64,000 nucleotides of DNA from Lytechinus variegatus (GCF_018143015.1 NC_054746.1:13817532-13881531), one strand, 5' to 3'; shown: positions 1 through 30,540, numbered from the stretch's first letter. Made by a program: numbers and translations. Notes: generated by a model not told the origin, from the letters alone.

Positions 1-285
1 GGGAACCCATTTTACAACAGAAGTTCAGAACTAATTAATCAATTATCACTATATTCAACAATGAACAAATGATTATACATGCGTATGCTATAATGAGGTT
101 ATTTTTTCCTAGTTAAGAATTTGCAGGTGGCAACAAAAAATAGAAGCTTTAGATTTCTATTTCTTTGGATTTTGGATAGCTTTGGATTTCTTTCAAAAAT
201 TCTGTCAACCACCACCCATGTTCATTCATGATTAAACCACCACTGAATCCTTGTGATATAGTCCTAATTGAGGATAGGCAAGAGT
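1..285. repeat. Copy A of a ~300 bp duplicated segment
   Basis: Matches 29445-29768 in the same orientation (shared TTCAACAATGAACAAAT, CAACCACCACCCATGTTC and AATCCTTGTGATATAG) with small indels. The leading GGGAACCC equals the end of the transposon at 25742-29454. The duplicated block therefore included that insertion, and it extends left beyond the window. Confidence 0.8.
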
Positions 286-887
286 CACTGTTGTGGATAT
301 AACCACCGTGGCCTGCTACTTTTGGTTGGCTAACATTGTCTTCAGCTTCAAAAGCTCAACTGAAAAACAAATGAAAATATTGTCATTCATCGAAACTAGA
401 CGAGGAAAGGTGCAAGTGTATGTTTTAGTGTGCATGTATTGGAGAGACCCCCCCCCCCCCCCGAGAGAGAGCAAGAGGGTATATACAATATTTGCCAAGT
501 AAAATCTAAATTCAGTTTCCCTGTGTAATTATTCCTGGATTTTTTTGGAGAAATTGAAAATTACACATTTTTGAAAAGGTTATTGTATAAGGATTCCGAG
601 TAACAATGTTTCCATTTGCACCGTGACCCACATGGCCGCCATCTTGGAATTTTCAAAATGGCCGCCAAAAACAGGGTTTTCGACAATATCTCGGCTTCTG
701 AGTAGCCTAGAATCATGATTCTTACACCGAAATCACCTTTTATGAGGTAAATGAATCTATTGGTATCAAAATCAATAACTTTATTCAAGAATGAAAATAA
801 TTTTCATATTTTCTGTCTTTTTCTACGTATTTCCAGATTATGATACACTTTAAAGTCCAAATGAGTTATATTCCAAATTGAGCGACC
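286..887. other. Upstream flank, no gene seen
   Basis: AT-rich sequence with a C-run near 450-463 and a short inverted pair of ATGGCCGCC at about 633-665. Short open frames here are random. I see no exon or RNA gene. Confidence 0.5.
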
Positions 888-1170
888 TGAACACCTTGCA
901 GTAAGGGGAATATTAAACCAGTGCGTCATACATGTTTCAGGTCACATAATTAGGCCATAGGTCATTTAGGGTCGATGAACTTTGGTCTTGCTGGCCGGGG
1001 TATCAACTTGAATTCTTAACCAATGTTAAGTGTTTGAAAATTCGCCATAACCCATAGGCCTACACGAAAGTACCAATGATCATCTTGCATGAGTTTCAGG
1101 TCACATGTTAGATCAAGGTCAAAGGTAATTTTGGGTTGATGCAATCTGACCGTGTTGTAGTTTTATACTA
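888..1170 (+). repeat. Fragment of the AGGTCA-rich repeat family
   Basis: About two diverged monomers of the type that forms the array at 19870-20953: GAGTTTCAGGTCACATG, CAAGGTCAAAGGTAAT, AGGGTCGATGAACTTTGG. No flanking termini were found. Confidence 0.6.
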
Positions 1171-1245
1171 ACCAAAACTCAACCAAAGTTATGATATAAC
1201 TTTTATACAGTTAGTCATCGAGAATGTTATTTTGGTTTTTGAATG

Positions 1246-1477
1246 CAGGGGCGGATCCTGCTTTTTATAAAGGAGGGGTGGTATGCGAGGGAACGTAGCG
1301 ACCGAGTCCAAGCGAGCGAGGGGGGTGTCCCCCCTCCCACAGTAGGGAAAAAATTTTGAAAATCTGTGTGTGAAAATGGCGTTTTCTTGCATCTAATAAA
1401 TGAAATAAATACATAGAAATAGAATGAAATAAAATTACAAGTTAAAAAAAAAGATAAGTTAAAAAAAAATGGTCGCC

Positions 1478-1508
<31 letters not shown>

Positions 1509-1550
1509 GGGGGGGGGGTTGCAACCCCCCCCCCCTTAGATCCGCTTCTG
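1246..1550. mobile_element. hAT-like short DNA transposon
   Basis: Ends CAGGGGCGGATCC and AGATCCGCTTCTG, imperfect inverted repeats of the CAGNGGCGGATC type, with C/G-runs just inside each end. About 305 bp with no coding capacity. The flanking 8 bp do not match, so the target duplication is eroded or the ends are slightly off. Confidence 0.5.
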
Positions 1551-1889
1551 GTATGTATGTTTGTTTGTGCAAGTTTGTGAAATTTGTTTTATATGTATTA
1601 TTTATCATTTCCATCCATCTACCATATATAATTCACGGGGATTTTATACTAACCATTATCAAGCATTTCATGATTTAGTTATTTCCCTTTTGGTTGTACG
1701 TGTGATCACATTTTATTTGTACTAACCCGGGGTCGTGCTGCTACCTTTACGCGGTGACTCTGTTATGTGCAAGGGCGTCACTAGTAGGTGTAAGATGCAA
1801 AAATTATGTAATTATAAAAATTATGTGGTCCAATGACTCCAATCTTTAAAAAAATGATATCGAATGTCCCATTTTCAGGTGAGTATATT

Positions 1890-2435
1890 AAATATTCTCA
1901 GCACGCGCTTTTCATTCGCACTAGTTTTTAGTCAGATACACATTCTGCTCAACATTACAAAAAGTGCTTAAAATTTAGGCATATATCGCCAAAATATTTC
2001 ATTTCGTGATTCGCGCTCACATCATTTATGTAGTGAGATTCATGTCCTTTTCACATTGTTTATATAAATGTTAAATATTGCTTAAATTGTCCCCTTTCGA
2101 GTCGATTTATCTAAAATTACAGCTCGCGCTTCGAGCTCACATTGTTTATTTCAGACACACTGTTTAACAGTTTTCAGAAAGGAATATCTAATGTATTTTC
2201 TGCTTGCGCTTCGCGCTTGCATCATTTTTTTTATATCCATCCTGTTTATGCTCATAAAAGGTGCTTAGAATATCCAGCTTACAGGTCGGACTATAATTTT
2301 TAATCAGCATTATTTGATTGGTGAGATATGCATCCTCTTCATGAGTCGCTGCAAATAGTCCTTATTAGGCTCCATTTGCAGGTCAGTATGTACTAAAAAT
2401 TTCAGCTCGCGCTTCGCACTCTTATTAATGTTTAG
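1890..2435 (+). repeat. Array of GCTCGCGCTTCGC-type repeats
   Basis: Roughly 110-130 bp diverged units, each with a core like CAGCTCGCGCTTCG followed by a CTCACATC/CTTGCATC stretch and GTGAGATATGCATC, with TTAAAATGTCCC-like spacers. The same units form the internal part of the hAT element at 54479-56147, so this is probably an eroded relative. Confidence 0.6.
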
Positions 2436-2537
2436 TCAGATATGCATCTTGTTCATGATTACAGAAACAACTCAGAATGTTCATGCTTAGGCATAAATAT
2501 ATGAAACATCCAAAAGTCGTTTGTAAGAATGCGAACA

Positions 2538-2787
2538 CCGGTCCCACTGGCCGACGGACACAAAACGTATTCATAATGGATACAGCGGACAAGCAAAATA
2601 TCGGGGTGGCTCCATCCGTTTTCATCAGCTCCAGACAATGGACAAAATGGGCGAACAAAGAAATGGATATAGAGCGTATGAAACACGTATGCAAAGAGTA
2701 AACAACGGATACATAACGTTTCAAACGGATGGCAAGGTTCTTTTCCGTTTTCCTCCCTCTCTGCATCCGTAAGTGCAGTCGGACCAA
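2538..2787. mobile_element. Short inverted-repeat transposon
   Basis: Ends CCGGTCCCACTG and CAGTCGGACCA are imperfect inverted repeats enclosing about 225 bp, inside the GCGCTTCGC-type array. No coding capacity. Confidence 0.45.
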
Positions 2788-4017
2788 GCCTTTAGTATTT
2801 TTGGAGGGGTAGTTCTACAGATTTAACAAATTAAGCGCAAATTAAGTAAGTGATGCGAGTGCAAAACGCTAAATGATTTTTCTTTTAATTTTTAAAATTA
2901 ATTATTTTTTTTAGCTAAAATGCAATGTTAAAATTGATAATGAGGATATGAATTTTTCTAATTAATCAAGTATTTGTTTTACATTCAGACCCAGAATCTA
3001 AAGATTTTAAACATTATGTTGAAAGGAGGGTGAAGTGCGAGTTGATTTCCCGAAAAAGAACGTTTTAAGCACTGTAAGAACAAAAATCAGCCTTTAGCTG
3101 TCGATCGGGGAAAATGTTAATGGATTTATTTTCAATTGTTTGGGGGAAATGAACTGGTAAAACTTGCTTTGTGGTCGATTATGGCGCTAAGTTACTGTTA
3201 AAAAGGCATCCATTCCCTTGAATCTATTTTGTTTATTGAATAGTAAGAGACCAATCGCTTGATAACCTATGCAGCAGGAGAATCGAGCGTTTGCCAAAGG
3301 GAAACATATTTTTATCCACCTTTTTCCCCATCGGTTGCTAAAAGCCGATTTTAAAATATTTTTAGAGATAGTCCTAACCAAGGGCAAGTACCCCTGCCCG
3401 TGATTCCGCCGCCCCTGTTTTATTTCATATTTTCTAAAGTGATCCTCAAAAGTCGCTGCTGCAGCACAATGGGCCGATACAAATAATTATTGAATAGTTG
3501 ATTCAAAACTAGATGACTACTTATGATCATCAGCAGGCCTATATCATCCACTCTAATCCATCCATCTTTCTTTTTTTTCTTTATTTGGGAGGGGGCGCGC
3601 GGTGAGGTGATTATCTACTTTTCAAAACTAGTCACACTTAACAGCTCCTTGGAAAAAAAAAATCTTACATATCCATTGAAACGTTTCAAAATAAAGCACT
3701 TCCGCTGAATTTTCAAGTAGGACACTTTATTCCTCTACAAGACCGCGTATGTCTGCATGATTTCCTCCAGTCTCCCCTTTAATTTCTTCTTATTCTTCAT
3801 CTTTTTTTAAATTCCAGATCCGAAAGTAACTCCGAGTAAATTGTCTTGACACATCCCATAGAGGGCGGTAACACTTTTATCTTTTATACTCTGCATTCAT
3901 TCCGTGAACTAGTATGTTTTGTAAACAACTCGCTTTATTTGTTCGACTAGCTCGTGATCGTGACAGTCAAGCTTTACTTAAGTTATACTACACACAAGTA
4001 ATACTGCGTTAGACAAA
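2788..4017 (+). other. 5' flank and presumed promoter region of cathepsin F
   Basis: No exon or convincing core promoter element. A TTTTATACTC stretch at about 3878 could serve as a TATA-like box, but this is weak. The region contains one more GCGAGTGCAAAACGC repeat trace near 2857 and a possible hAT end (TTCCGCCGCCCCTG) near 3404-3417. The transcription start cannot be placed. Confidence 0.3.
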
Positions 4018-22093
<18,076 letters not shown>

Positions 22094-22161
22094 AGCTCGT
22101 ACTGGATATTGGAATTTCCATGATGTGAAATACATTCCTATCATGCACTTTTAATTGTTAG

Positions 22162-22430
22162 ACAATTCGTCGCACGCACCACGAACCGTCCTCTCTGTTA
22201 CGATGCCCACTGTGGCGTAAATAATTCACTTCAAGAAAATGTAAAGATACGGGATGAAACTTTGGAACCTGAACTATGGAACGAAGACACCAGTAAATAA
22301 TTTGCTCTCCTTGAAGGTCCACTTATTGCTGGTTTTAAAAAACCTTTTTTTTTAAATGCGTTCTATGCAAAACTAACTTTCGCATCGAAGTGCGCAGAGA
22401 GGACGGTTCATGGTGCATGCGATGAATTGT
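22162..22430. mobile_element. MITE in the cathepsin 3' UTR region, 269 bp
   Basis: Begins 68 bp after the stop codon. Inverted ends of about 40 bp (ACAATTCGTCGCACGC, GAACCGTCCTCTCTG and their complements). If it lies within the mature 3' UTR the transcript would carry a long imperfect hairpin. Confidence 0.85.
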
Positions 22431-22459
22431 AATGGTATAACTGAAAATCTTCAATAATT

Positions 22460-22465
22460 ATTAAA
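22460..22465 (+). terminator. Candidate cathepsin polyadenylation signal
   Basis: ATTAAA 370 bp after the stop codon. The first canonical AATAAA on this strand that I found lies at 23833. Without transcripts neither can be preferred. Confidence 0.25.
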
Positions 22466-22949
22466 TCAGTAAATTTTAACATAGTTATCCATGAATTACA
22501 TGCTCAGGATATTTCACAATATGGCACTAAACCATGGAGGAGAAAATGGACCATTAGTAGTCATGGCTACCATATCCGGATAATTATCCCTCCAACACCC
22601 CTCCCCCAATCCCTGGATGATTCAATTACTCCTAGGTGGAGGGGGAAGTTATCTCGGGGTGGGAGAGTTGACCAGGGGCATTGGTGATTGTCCTGGGGTA
22701 GTTGTCTTAAGAGGTAATCGTCCTGAGAGTAGTTGTCTGAGTGGATGAGATTGTTCGTTTCATTACCAACTTATTTATATGCATTCAACATTTTCTATGA
22801 AATTGTTAAGAAAGTAATTTATTAGAATTTTTTACTTAATGAGTAGAGCTGTCAGTGACACTGGAATGTTGTAATCAGGCAAAGATTATGGGTGGCAAGC
22901 AATTATGTGTTAATACTGGTTCGACCCCAACACTTTGCATTGAAGCATT

Positions 22950-23100
22950 TTGGTGTACAGTGGTTTTGACTCTCACCTTGTAATCAGAGGGTCATGTGTG
23001 TGAATCCCACCTTGGCCTAGCATCTCTTGGGAAGGCATTAGTCCAAGCTTTGCCACTCTCCTCCAAGTTGTTGTGGGTCTCTGATAGGATACTAAAGCCT
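22950..23100 (+). mobile_element. Degenerate SINE-like sequence
   Basis: CAGTGGTTTTGACTCTCACC and GTGTGTGAATCCCACC resemble A and B boxes, followed by a TTGGCCTAGCATC body. Weak. Confidence 0.35.
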
Positions 23101-23119
23101 ATGTAGTGTGCCTAGCTAT

Positions 23120-23347
23120 TGGGTGATTTCAAGTCTGGTGTTGGCCTTGGTGTTGGTGTTGGAATTTGGATTGCTTTCCTCGCTCCGAAACTTATTCAGA
23201 TTTTTAAAACTGATCCAGATCACATTATTGACATCTCAACATTTACTGAGTGACTTTCCAGGACCATCTTCCTTTTATGTTTGGTGTTATAATCGTGCAA
23301 AAATTGACCTAACACCAAAAGGTTAACACTGAACTTGAAATCACCCA
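23120..23347. mobile_element. MITE, 228 bp
   Basis: Perfect terminal TGGGTGATTTCAAGT inverted repeat at both ends (right end ACTTGAAATCACCCA allowing one base), with further matching GGTGTTGG/TAACAC blocks inside. No coding capacity. Confidence 0.75.
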
Positions 23348-24592
23348 TTGTGTTTGTTAACTCTTTTTGGAATGCTCTCCAGGGAGTGGGGAAAGTGCAT
23401 ACATTGTATATGGGCAAGTCAGATCCTACGACTGGGGTTATGATATATCTGTAAAGCGCATAAAGATGTTCTGATGTATGTAGTGCTAATTTAAAAGCAG
23501 ATTATCATTAGTCTGAGCAGTACGTTCTAGCGTCACTGTAGCAGTCTATACCACACTGATTCCATGTAGCAATAATTACCTATAATGTCAAACCAGTGAA
23601 TCTCGCATTTATTTAGAATTCCTACCAGTATGTATTTTATGACATTTGGTACTTCAGCTATTTAGAGGATGTGTAGTCCACTTCACTATGTTATACCTCT
23701 GTGTGATGTAAATCATGCATTCTAAATTTCTTTATCATAGTGAAAATGAAGCCTACTCATTTCTGGCAATCATGAAATTAAATTATAAAGATGACACTTC
23801 TATATCAATTTGTCAAGCGATTTGTATAAATTAATAAAAAAAGTAATATAAATCATTACATGCACAAAATTAGATGAAGATACTGTATGTACTGTAAAAT
23901 ACTATGCTATGCAAAAACTATTGAGGATGACATCTATACAATATATTTTAACTGTTAATGAATAATGGACCATAAGACACGTGTGTATTATTGTGATGAT
24001 AGTTCTTGATTTTTACAGTGTAGATATGAATAATATTAATCATGTTGGGAAGACATTGATATAACTGCATTGTTGTCATGATAATGCTGTTAATTTCATT
24101 CATATTTATTTCTATCATTGGAAAGTTGCAATTAGTGATATTAACAGTTTGCTCCAATGGGCACATTTTCTGAACTTCAGTTGAACTTTAACCAATTTTT
24201 TTCCAAAGTTAGTAATCCTGAAAGTACTGGGCTATTTGAGACGTATTGAGGATGCCTGATCTTGACTGCTGTTTGTGCAATCAAGCCAAAATTTGATACG
24301 CACATTCTTTATCGCTTAAACTACAAGCCAGCATTAATAAAATCAGAAAATATGCAAATTTAATTGTGAAAAACATTTTTTGCATATTTAACACCCAGTT
24401 TTACCTTTAACTGTTCTCTTTCTTTTCAGATGTCATTGAAAACTAATTTAAAGGATTCTTTAAAGAAAAAATGCAAAAGTCAATTATGTATTTCTTTTTT
24501 AAAGAATTTCTTATGTATTTCTTTGTTTTTTTCATCTTTTGTTTTCCATTTTTTTAAAATAAAAATTATTACAGATCATTTAACAACTAAAT
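23348..24592. other. Intergenic, no gene seen
   Basis: AT-rich, apparently single copy. No exon, RNA gene or clear transposon end. Confidence 0.4.
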
Positions 24593-24896
24593 TAAACCCT
24601 AAGTTAATTAAGCAGACCAATTAGAGCATAAAATAATCGCCCTTTTATGAATTCCATCTCCCATAGACTTTGTACACAAAGTATAAAAATGAGCCATTTT
24701 CGGCATGACTTCTCGTAAAAGTCACATAGCTTCGTGACGCTATACCCGTATGTCGCGAATTTGGTCTCAAAAGTTGTGCAAGACTTCAAAGAAAAAAGTC
24801 ATGAAATTATGTGATGCTACCTTTTTTTGTTTCGAAAATATTGCACGAAGCGTTGAGGGGGTGGCCATCATCCCCCCCCCGTCCTTTTAGGGTTAA
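24593..24896. mobile_element. TTAA-type element related to the one at 58785
   Basis: Right end CCCCCCCCGTCCTTTTAGGG followed by TTAA, as in the element at 58785-60011; the left side has TTAAACCCTAAG. Shares TCATGACTT, TTTGGTCTCAAAAGTTGTGC and CGAAGCGTT blocks with it. About 300 bp, internally deleted. Confidence 0.55.
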
Positions 24897-25741
24897 GTTA
24901 TGGGTAGCCAAACGTGACACCAATCTCTATAATTAGATGATCAATATATCATCACATTTTGCATTCATATCATTATAAATTTTCTTGAAATGATAATTAC
25001 ATCAAAACAATATCCCAGTATATGGGCGAAACGTTTTATAAGCATTACAATGTAAAGAAATTGTGGACATTTTTGGCTTTCCATAATTTTAGCCCAGACT
25101 TATACCTCATTGAACTGGGGTACAAAATATGGGCCAATGAGTACAAATCAATAAGTTGATGATTTTTTTAGATATTCAGTGCATTTCTTCATATTTTGTC
25201 ATAAAAAAGTATATTTTTTTTAATTTACATTGTGTCTACATTTTCATTATCTTACCTCGCCTCATTTTATGTTCGACTTTGTTGTTGTAATGAATGTCAG
25301 GGTTGCAAATATTTTGTTATTTTTATGGTGAAATTTCATATCACTGTTCACACATTTTTTACTAATAAACCATCAATTTGTGATATCAGAAAGAGGTGTC
25401 TTGTAGTTTATGAACATGGCATTATGGTGAAAGTGAAATTGTTGACAAACTTTTTTGATACATGCCAACCATTCAATATCATTTATCCCCTCTTCTAACG
25501 ATAAAAAGGTCATATAGTCATTTAGATACAAATAGATTTGAAGTCATTAAAGAAAAACAATGAAATGAACAAAGATTACACAAAATAAAGTAATCACAAT
25601 TGACTCGGCGTAAAATTCAGAACGTATGAAATTGACCTGTTATTTGAAGAAAAAGTACACTTAAAAAATAGTAAGATAGTAAAGTAGCTGACCTTGCCAC
25701 AAAGGAATTCTAGAAGTTTTAAGTTGGAAAGGGAGCAACTG
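24897..25741. other. Intergenic, no gene seen
   Basis: AT-rich sequence, no recognised features. Confidence 0.4.
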
Positions 25742-26373
25742 CAGGGTTTCCCACAGTCAAGGAAAATCCTGGAAAATTGTGTGGTCAGGGAATTTGGAAA
25801 ATTTGTGAAAAGTTATGGAAAAGTCATAGAATTGCATTTACCTCTTGGCTATAGCAGCTTTCCAGTTTGTCGTGTTTCGCAACTCTCTTACTCTACTACA
25901 AAACTGGTGTTCATGATTTTCATTTTCCCAGTTTTGTGACATCCTAAATTTCGCATACATTCGTAATTCCGAAGCTTCGTAATTCCGAAGGTTCGGTTAT
26001 TCCGAAGGTTCGTATTTCCGAAGGTTCGTAATTCCGAAGGTTCGTCAATCCGAAAACGAAATAAGGTTCGTAATTCCGAAGGTTCGTTTATCCGAAAACG
26101 AAATAAGGTTCGTAATTCCGAAGGTTCGTTAATCCGAAAACAAAATAAGGTTCGTAATTCCGAAGGTTCGTTAATCCGAAAACGAAATAAGGTTCGTTAA
26201 TCCGAAAATTAAATAAGGTTCGTATTTCCGAAAATGAAAATAATTCATTTTGGTAACAAAAACGATGTTGTCATTACAAGATTAAACGATATTATGCAAT
26301 GATAGTAATAACGATCGATGATACATGCGTGTGTTGGGGCAAAAGCATGTATTTCATTAAGAATATAGGCGCC

Positions 26374-26524
26374 CTGGGGTCCGTTGCAGAAAGAGTTGCG
26401 TTTAAACGCAAGTCAAAAAATCAATTGCAAGTCCCAAATGCGCGCTGTTGATTGGTTGAAAATCAAGTTGCGCATGATTTTTAGAGTTGCGTTTGATTGC
26501 AACTCTTTCTGCAACGGGCCCCTG
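26374..26524. mobile_element. MITE, 151 bp
   Basis: Inverted ends CTGGGGTCCGTTGCAGAAAG and the complement ending GGGCCCCTG, with AGAGTTGCGTTT blocks. Lies inside the 3.4 kb element. Confidence 0.85.
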
Positions 26525-26881
26525 ATCAAGCATATAGGCTAATTTCGATTTTATCTGAGCAATTGCTGCCTAAGCAAATGGTTTAATTAAAGATGCAGGG
26601 GATCAAGTGTGTTGGAAGCGTGCGAGCAACCTCTAGATAATAGGATTTGTATTGGAGGGGATATCATTTTTAATAACAGCTTCTGCTGGTAATAAAAATA
26701 ATACGAGAAATGATCCTTGTGAGATGTTGAAAGCGCGAATCGCAAGCTCAAACTAGTAGACATTTCATGTAACAAGATGCGAAGTGAGCATTCGGAGCAT
26801 TTTTTTGTAATCGTGAGAAAGATGTGTATCTTTCTAAAAGAATTAATGCGAGGGCGAACTGTAATTTGTTTATATACTGAC

Positions 26882-27042
26882 CTGGGGCCCGTTGCATGAA
26901 ACTTTTTACCTGAGAAAACTCAGGTTGTTTTTACAGGAGTTTTTGCCCTGTGCTAAAGTCAATGGCGAAAATCAGACTAACCTTAGTTTTCAGTTTTTAC
27001 CAGAGTTTTCTCAGGTAAAAAGTTTTATGCAACAGGCTTCAG
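26882..27042. mobile_element. MITE, 161 bp
   Basis: Inverted ends CTGGGGCCCGTTGCATGAAA and the complement; inner TACCTGAGAAAACTC pairs with GAGTTTTCTCAGGTA. Related by ends to the MITE at 26374. Confidence 0.88.
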
Positions 27043-27099
27043 AAAGTAATCTTTTAAGGACTGCATTTAGTGACTCATGAATAGAATATATATCTCACG

Positions 27100-28920
27100 A
27101 ACTAAATAATGAGAGCGCGAACCGCAGGCTTAAAATTTGTGATATTCAAACCTGAAAACTGGACATTTCATACTTATTTTTTGTAACCAGGAATAGAATG
27201 AGTTCCTCAATAAACAATACTTGATGCGAGCGAGAAGAGTGAGCCAAATTTTTCCGATTTTCCAACCTCAAAACTGGACATTCTAAGCGTTCTTGTGGAA
27301 AAAAAATGATAATAGCTGGGAGAATAGTTTTCAGAACTGAAGTGGCTTCCCTGGGCAAATAATATCTATATCAATATTATCATTCTGGGCCCACATGAAA
27401 TTTCCAAAAGTTTGAGCACGTGATTCGCTCGCAACATCTCACAAGGATGCCCTTTTAACAGTAATTGACCAAAAAGGTGAATTTACATCTTCAGATTTGA
27501 CTTTTTCCCCCAAACCGCTTGCTCTCTACGCTCGCAGAAATGAAACGTAAATATATAACTTTAGTGATCACTTAAAAAATTGTGCTCAATTTAGTTACTA
27601 CAAGACAACCTCTTCACACAGATGATAATCTAATGGTGAAAATATCCGTTTGCACCAAATTGCCCCTATTGGCCCCTTTTTTGCTTTACCCCCCCCCCCC
27701 AAAAAAAAAAACGTTCCGCCGCCATTGGTTAAAACACGCATCGTCTTCATGGCTAACTGCAAAAAGTTCTTAAAATGTCCCCTTAGATCAGGTCAGAGCT
27801 TATATATTTAAAAATTCTGTTCGCGCTTCTTGCTAGCAGTTATTATCTAAATTTAGTTACATAGGCATCTCGCTTTGAAGATCACAAACACATTGCCCAT
27901 CATATTAAAAAAAATATATAGCTTGCGCTCGCATTATTTAAAAAGGGTTTATCATGTTATTACATATTTACTTTATTTTATAAGGATAAAGCTAATTATT
28001 GACTGTTAGGACTACTCTTTCAAAGAAAAAAACAAAATCAACTTTAAACTGACGATCAAGGAAAATATGGCTAAAAAAATTTGCCCCCCCCCCTCTATTT
28101 GACGAAAGTTGGATCCGCCGGGAGGGAGGCAGGGGGCATCAAAAATGAAATAAAAAACAGGGGAATTAATATTTTCCAAAATGGGAAAGTTCCTTTTTCA
28201 AAAATAAATATGCCGTTTTTCATGTTTTTTTTCGAAATAAAACTCTTTTTAAAGTATACAAGTTAAGTTAAGTTTTCAGGCTGGAATATTTAAAATTTTC
28301 AGCTTGCGCTTCGCACTCTCATTCGATTGGTGAAATATGCATCCTAAAGAGGTCACTAAATGGTTTCTTTAACAGGTTCCTTTTCTGGTCAGTATGTTTA
28401 AGCTCGCGTTTTGCGCTCGAGTTAATTCTTTAGTTAGATGCACATCTTTTTAATGACAGCAGAAATCTGCTCGGATTTTTAAAAACTAATTTTTATTTTT
28501 TATTGAAATAACCTAAAGTTTTAGCTTGTGATTCACGCTCGCAACACCTCGCAATAATGCAATTTTAAGAATAATTGACCACAAAAAACGTTATACAACT
28601 TCACCTTTGAATTTGTTTTACCAAGCCGCTCGCTCATTATACTCTCTCCCGAAAAATAAAGCCTAAATATACATTTTGCCATAATAAGAAGTCACTTCAA
28701 AAAAAGTTTTTCTCTACTTAATCACTATCAAACACACAATGACTTCAAGCAGATGATAATCTTAAGATGAAAATATCACCAAAGTGCCCATTTTGACGTA
28801 TGAGTTTCATTTTTTTACCCCCAAACGAAAATTCGTTCGGCCGCCCTTGCCTTCCCATCCTCATAATAATTGAACGGCAACAGTGTCCCCCGCCCCCCTC
28901 CCCTTTGCCTCTGCTTTCCC
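27100..28920. repeat. Decayed GCTCGCGCTTCGC-type arrays
   Basis: Repeated GAGCGCGAACCGCAGG, GATTCGCTCGCAACATCTC, CAGCTTGCGCTTCGCACTC and GCTCGCGTTTTGCGCTCG cores in both orientations, plus a hAT-like end (GTTGGATCCGCCGGG) near 28110 and a C-run next to an A-run at 27691-27712. No gene. Confidence 0.55.
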
Positions 28921-29444
28921 GGTTTTCATTTTTCGGATTAACGAACCTTATTTTGTTTTCGGATTAACGAACCTTATTTTGTTTTCGGATTAACGAACCT
29001 TATTTCGTTTTCGGATTAACGAACCTTATTTCGTTTTCGGATTAACGAACCTTCGGAAAAACGAACCTTATTTCGTTTTCGGATCAACGAACCTTCGGAA
29101 CAACGAACCTTATTTCGTTTTCGGATTAACGAACCTTCGGAACAACGAACCTTATTTCGTTTTCGGATTATCGAACCTTCGGAATAACGAATCGTCGGAA
29201 TTACGCCACAAATGTTCGGATTAACGAACCTTTTTTCGTTTTCGGATTAACGAACATCGAGGTATAGGCAATTTACGTGTTTCGGAATTACGAACCTTCG
29301 GAATAAAGAACCTTCGGAATTACGAAGCTTCGGAATTACGAAGTGTAACCCTAAATTTTACATAACTCCTGGGACATAACAGAAGTCATGGAAAGCAGCA
29401 ATTTAGTCATGGAAAAGTCATGGAATTCTGTTTTCAAATTTCTG

Positions 29445-29768
29445 TGGGAACCCTGAACTGGTCCTACCCATTTTACCACAGAAGTGCAGGACTAATTAAT
29501 TTATGGTCAATAAACGAGCGGAATTTAAGCATCACTATTCAACAATGAACAAATTATCATACATGTGTAAGATAAGAGGATATTTTGTTCCTAGTTAATA
29601 AGAATTTATAGGTGGCAACAAAATTTAGAAGCTTTTGATTAGATTTCTTTCAAAAATTATGTGAGAGCAACTAAAATGTATTCAACCACCACCCATGTTC
29701 ATTCATGATCAGACGCCTAAGTACCCCAGTACCACCACCGAATCCTTGTGATATAGGCCTAATTAAAG
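29445..29768. repeat. Copy B of the duplicated segment at window start
   Basis: Direct repeat of 1-285, including the last bases of the preceding transposon end. In this copy the homology stops at a TTAA-flanked MITE. Confidence 0.8.
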
Positions 29769-30285
29769 GTCAAGTCCACCCAAGTTAAATGATGTTTTGA
29801 ATAAATAGAGAAAAATCAAAATAGCAAAACGCTGAAAATTTCATCAAAATCGGATGTAAAATAAGAAAGTTACGACATTTTAAAGTTTTGCTTATTTTTC
29901 ACAAAGCAGTGACATGTACAACTCAAATGAGACAGTCGATGATGCCCCTCACTATTTCTTTTGCTCTTTATTGTTTGAATTATGCAATATTTCATTTTTT
30001 TTAATTTGACAACTGGGACCAACTTGACTGAAGCATATAATATGCTAATTCCACACGTCCAGGGAGCAATATGTGTTGATTCACTCGAAAATGTGGAGAA
30101 AAATGGAAAATTCCCTATCTCATACAATAAAATACAAAAGAAAAAATGAGTCGATGACGTCATCAGCCTCCTCATTTGCATACCCACCAGGATGTGCATA
30201 TAACTGTTTTGTGAAACTGAGCAAAACTTTAAAATATCATAACTTTCTTATTTTACGCATGAGAAATGAATAAAGGTAGATTATT
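29767..30285. mobile_element. TTAA-type MITE with internal inverted repeats
   Basis: Left end TTAA then AGGTCAAGTCCACCC, like the MITEs at 19244 and 54908. Inner blocks AAAATAAGAAAGTTA and AAAACTTTAAAATATCATA pair across the element. The right end is not clear. Confidence 0.6.
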
Positions 30286-30540
30286 GCGAAGATTTGCAGG
30301 TTTCTTTTAGAAAAATTTGAGGTTTTGATTCTCAGAAAATTGTCTATTAGATTTAGCTTTTTGGTTGTATTCCAAAAGAGGGACGTTTCATTTTAGAAGA
30401 AAAACAACGAAAAAGGGAGAAACATTTATTTTTCTATTCAGGAGATGAAGGAGGGGGAAAACCCCAACAACATTAGTTGAATGATGTTAATATGCCTGCT
30501 ATTATCGAGCTTGAGAAGTTATTATGTTGTTAGCATGTAT

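Larger units (their letters stand above)
25952..29349. mobile_element. 3.4 kb element with inverted arms of short tandem repeats
   Basis: Arms at 25960-26235 and 28932-29342 consist of units such as TTCGTAATTCCGAAGG and GGTTCGTTAATCCGAAAAC, in opposite orientation on the two sides. The 9 bp CCTAAATTT flank both sides (25943-25951, 29350-29358). Long arms and a 9 bp target duplication fit a Mutator-like non-autonomous element (inference). The interior holds other repeats and no transposase. Confidence 0.7.
25742..29454. mobile_element. Outer short transposon split by a 3.4 kb insertion
   Basis: Ends CAGGGTTTCCCACAG and CTGTGGGAACCCTG, with GGAAAAGTCAT-rich subterminal sequence. Without the inner element it is only about 300 bp. 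The 5 bp next to both ends read AACTG, a possible target duplication. Confidence 0.65.

Noticed and set aside
2425-2787. 120-codon minus-strand open frame
   Set aside because: Lies within a MITE and array; no conserved features.
1709-3425. hAT element bounded by TTTTATTT and ending TTCCGCCGCCCCTG
   Set aside because: The 8 bp match is AT-rich and could be chance; the left side lacks a CAG terminus.
25960-29342. CRISPR-like array of short repeats
   Set aside because: Repeats are contiguous without unique spacers, inverted between two arms, and in an animal genome.
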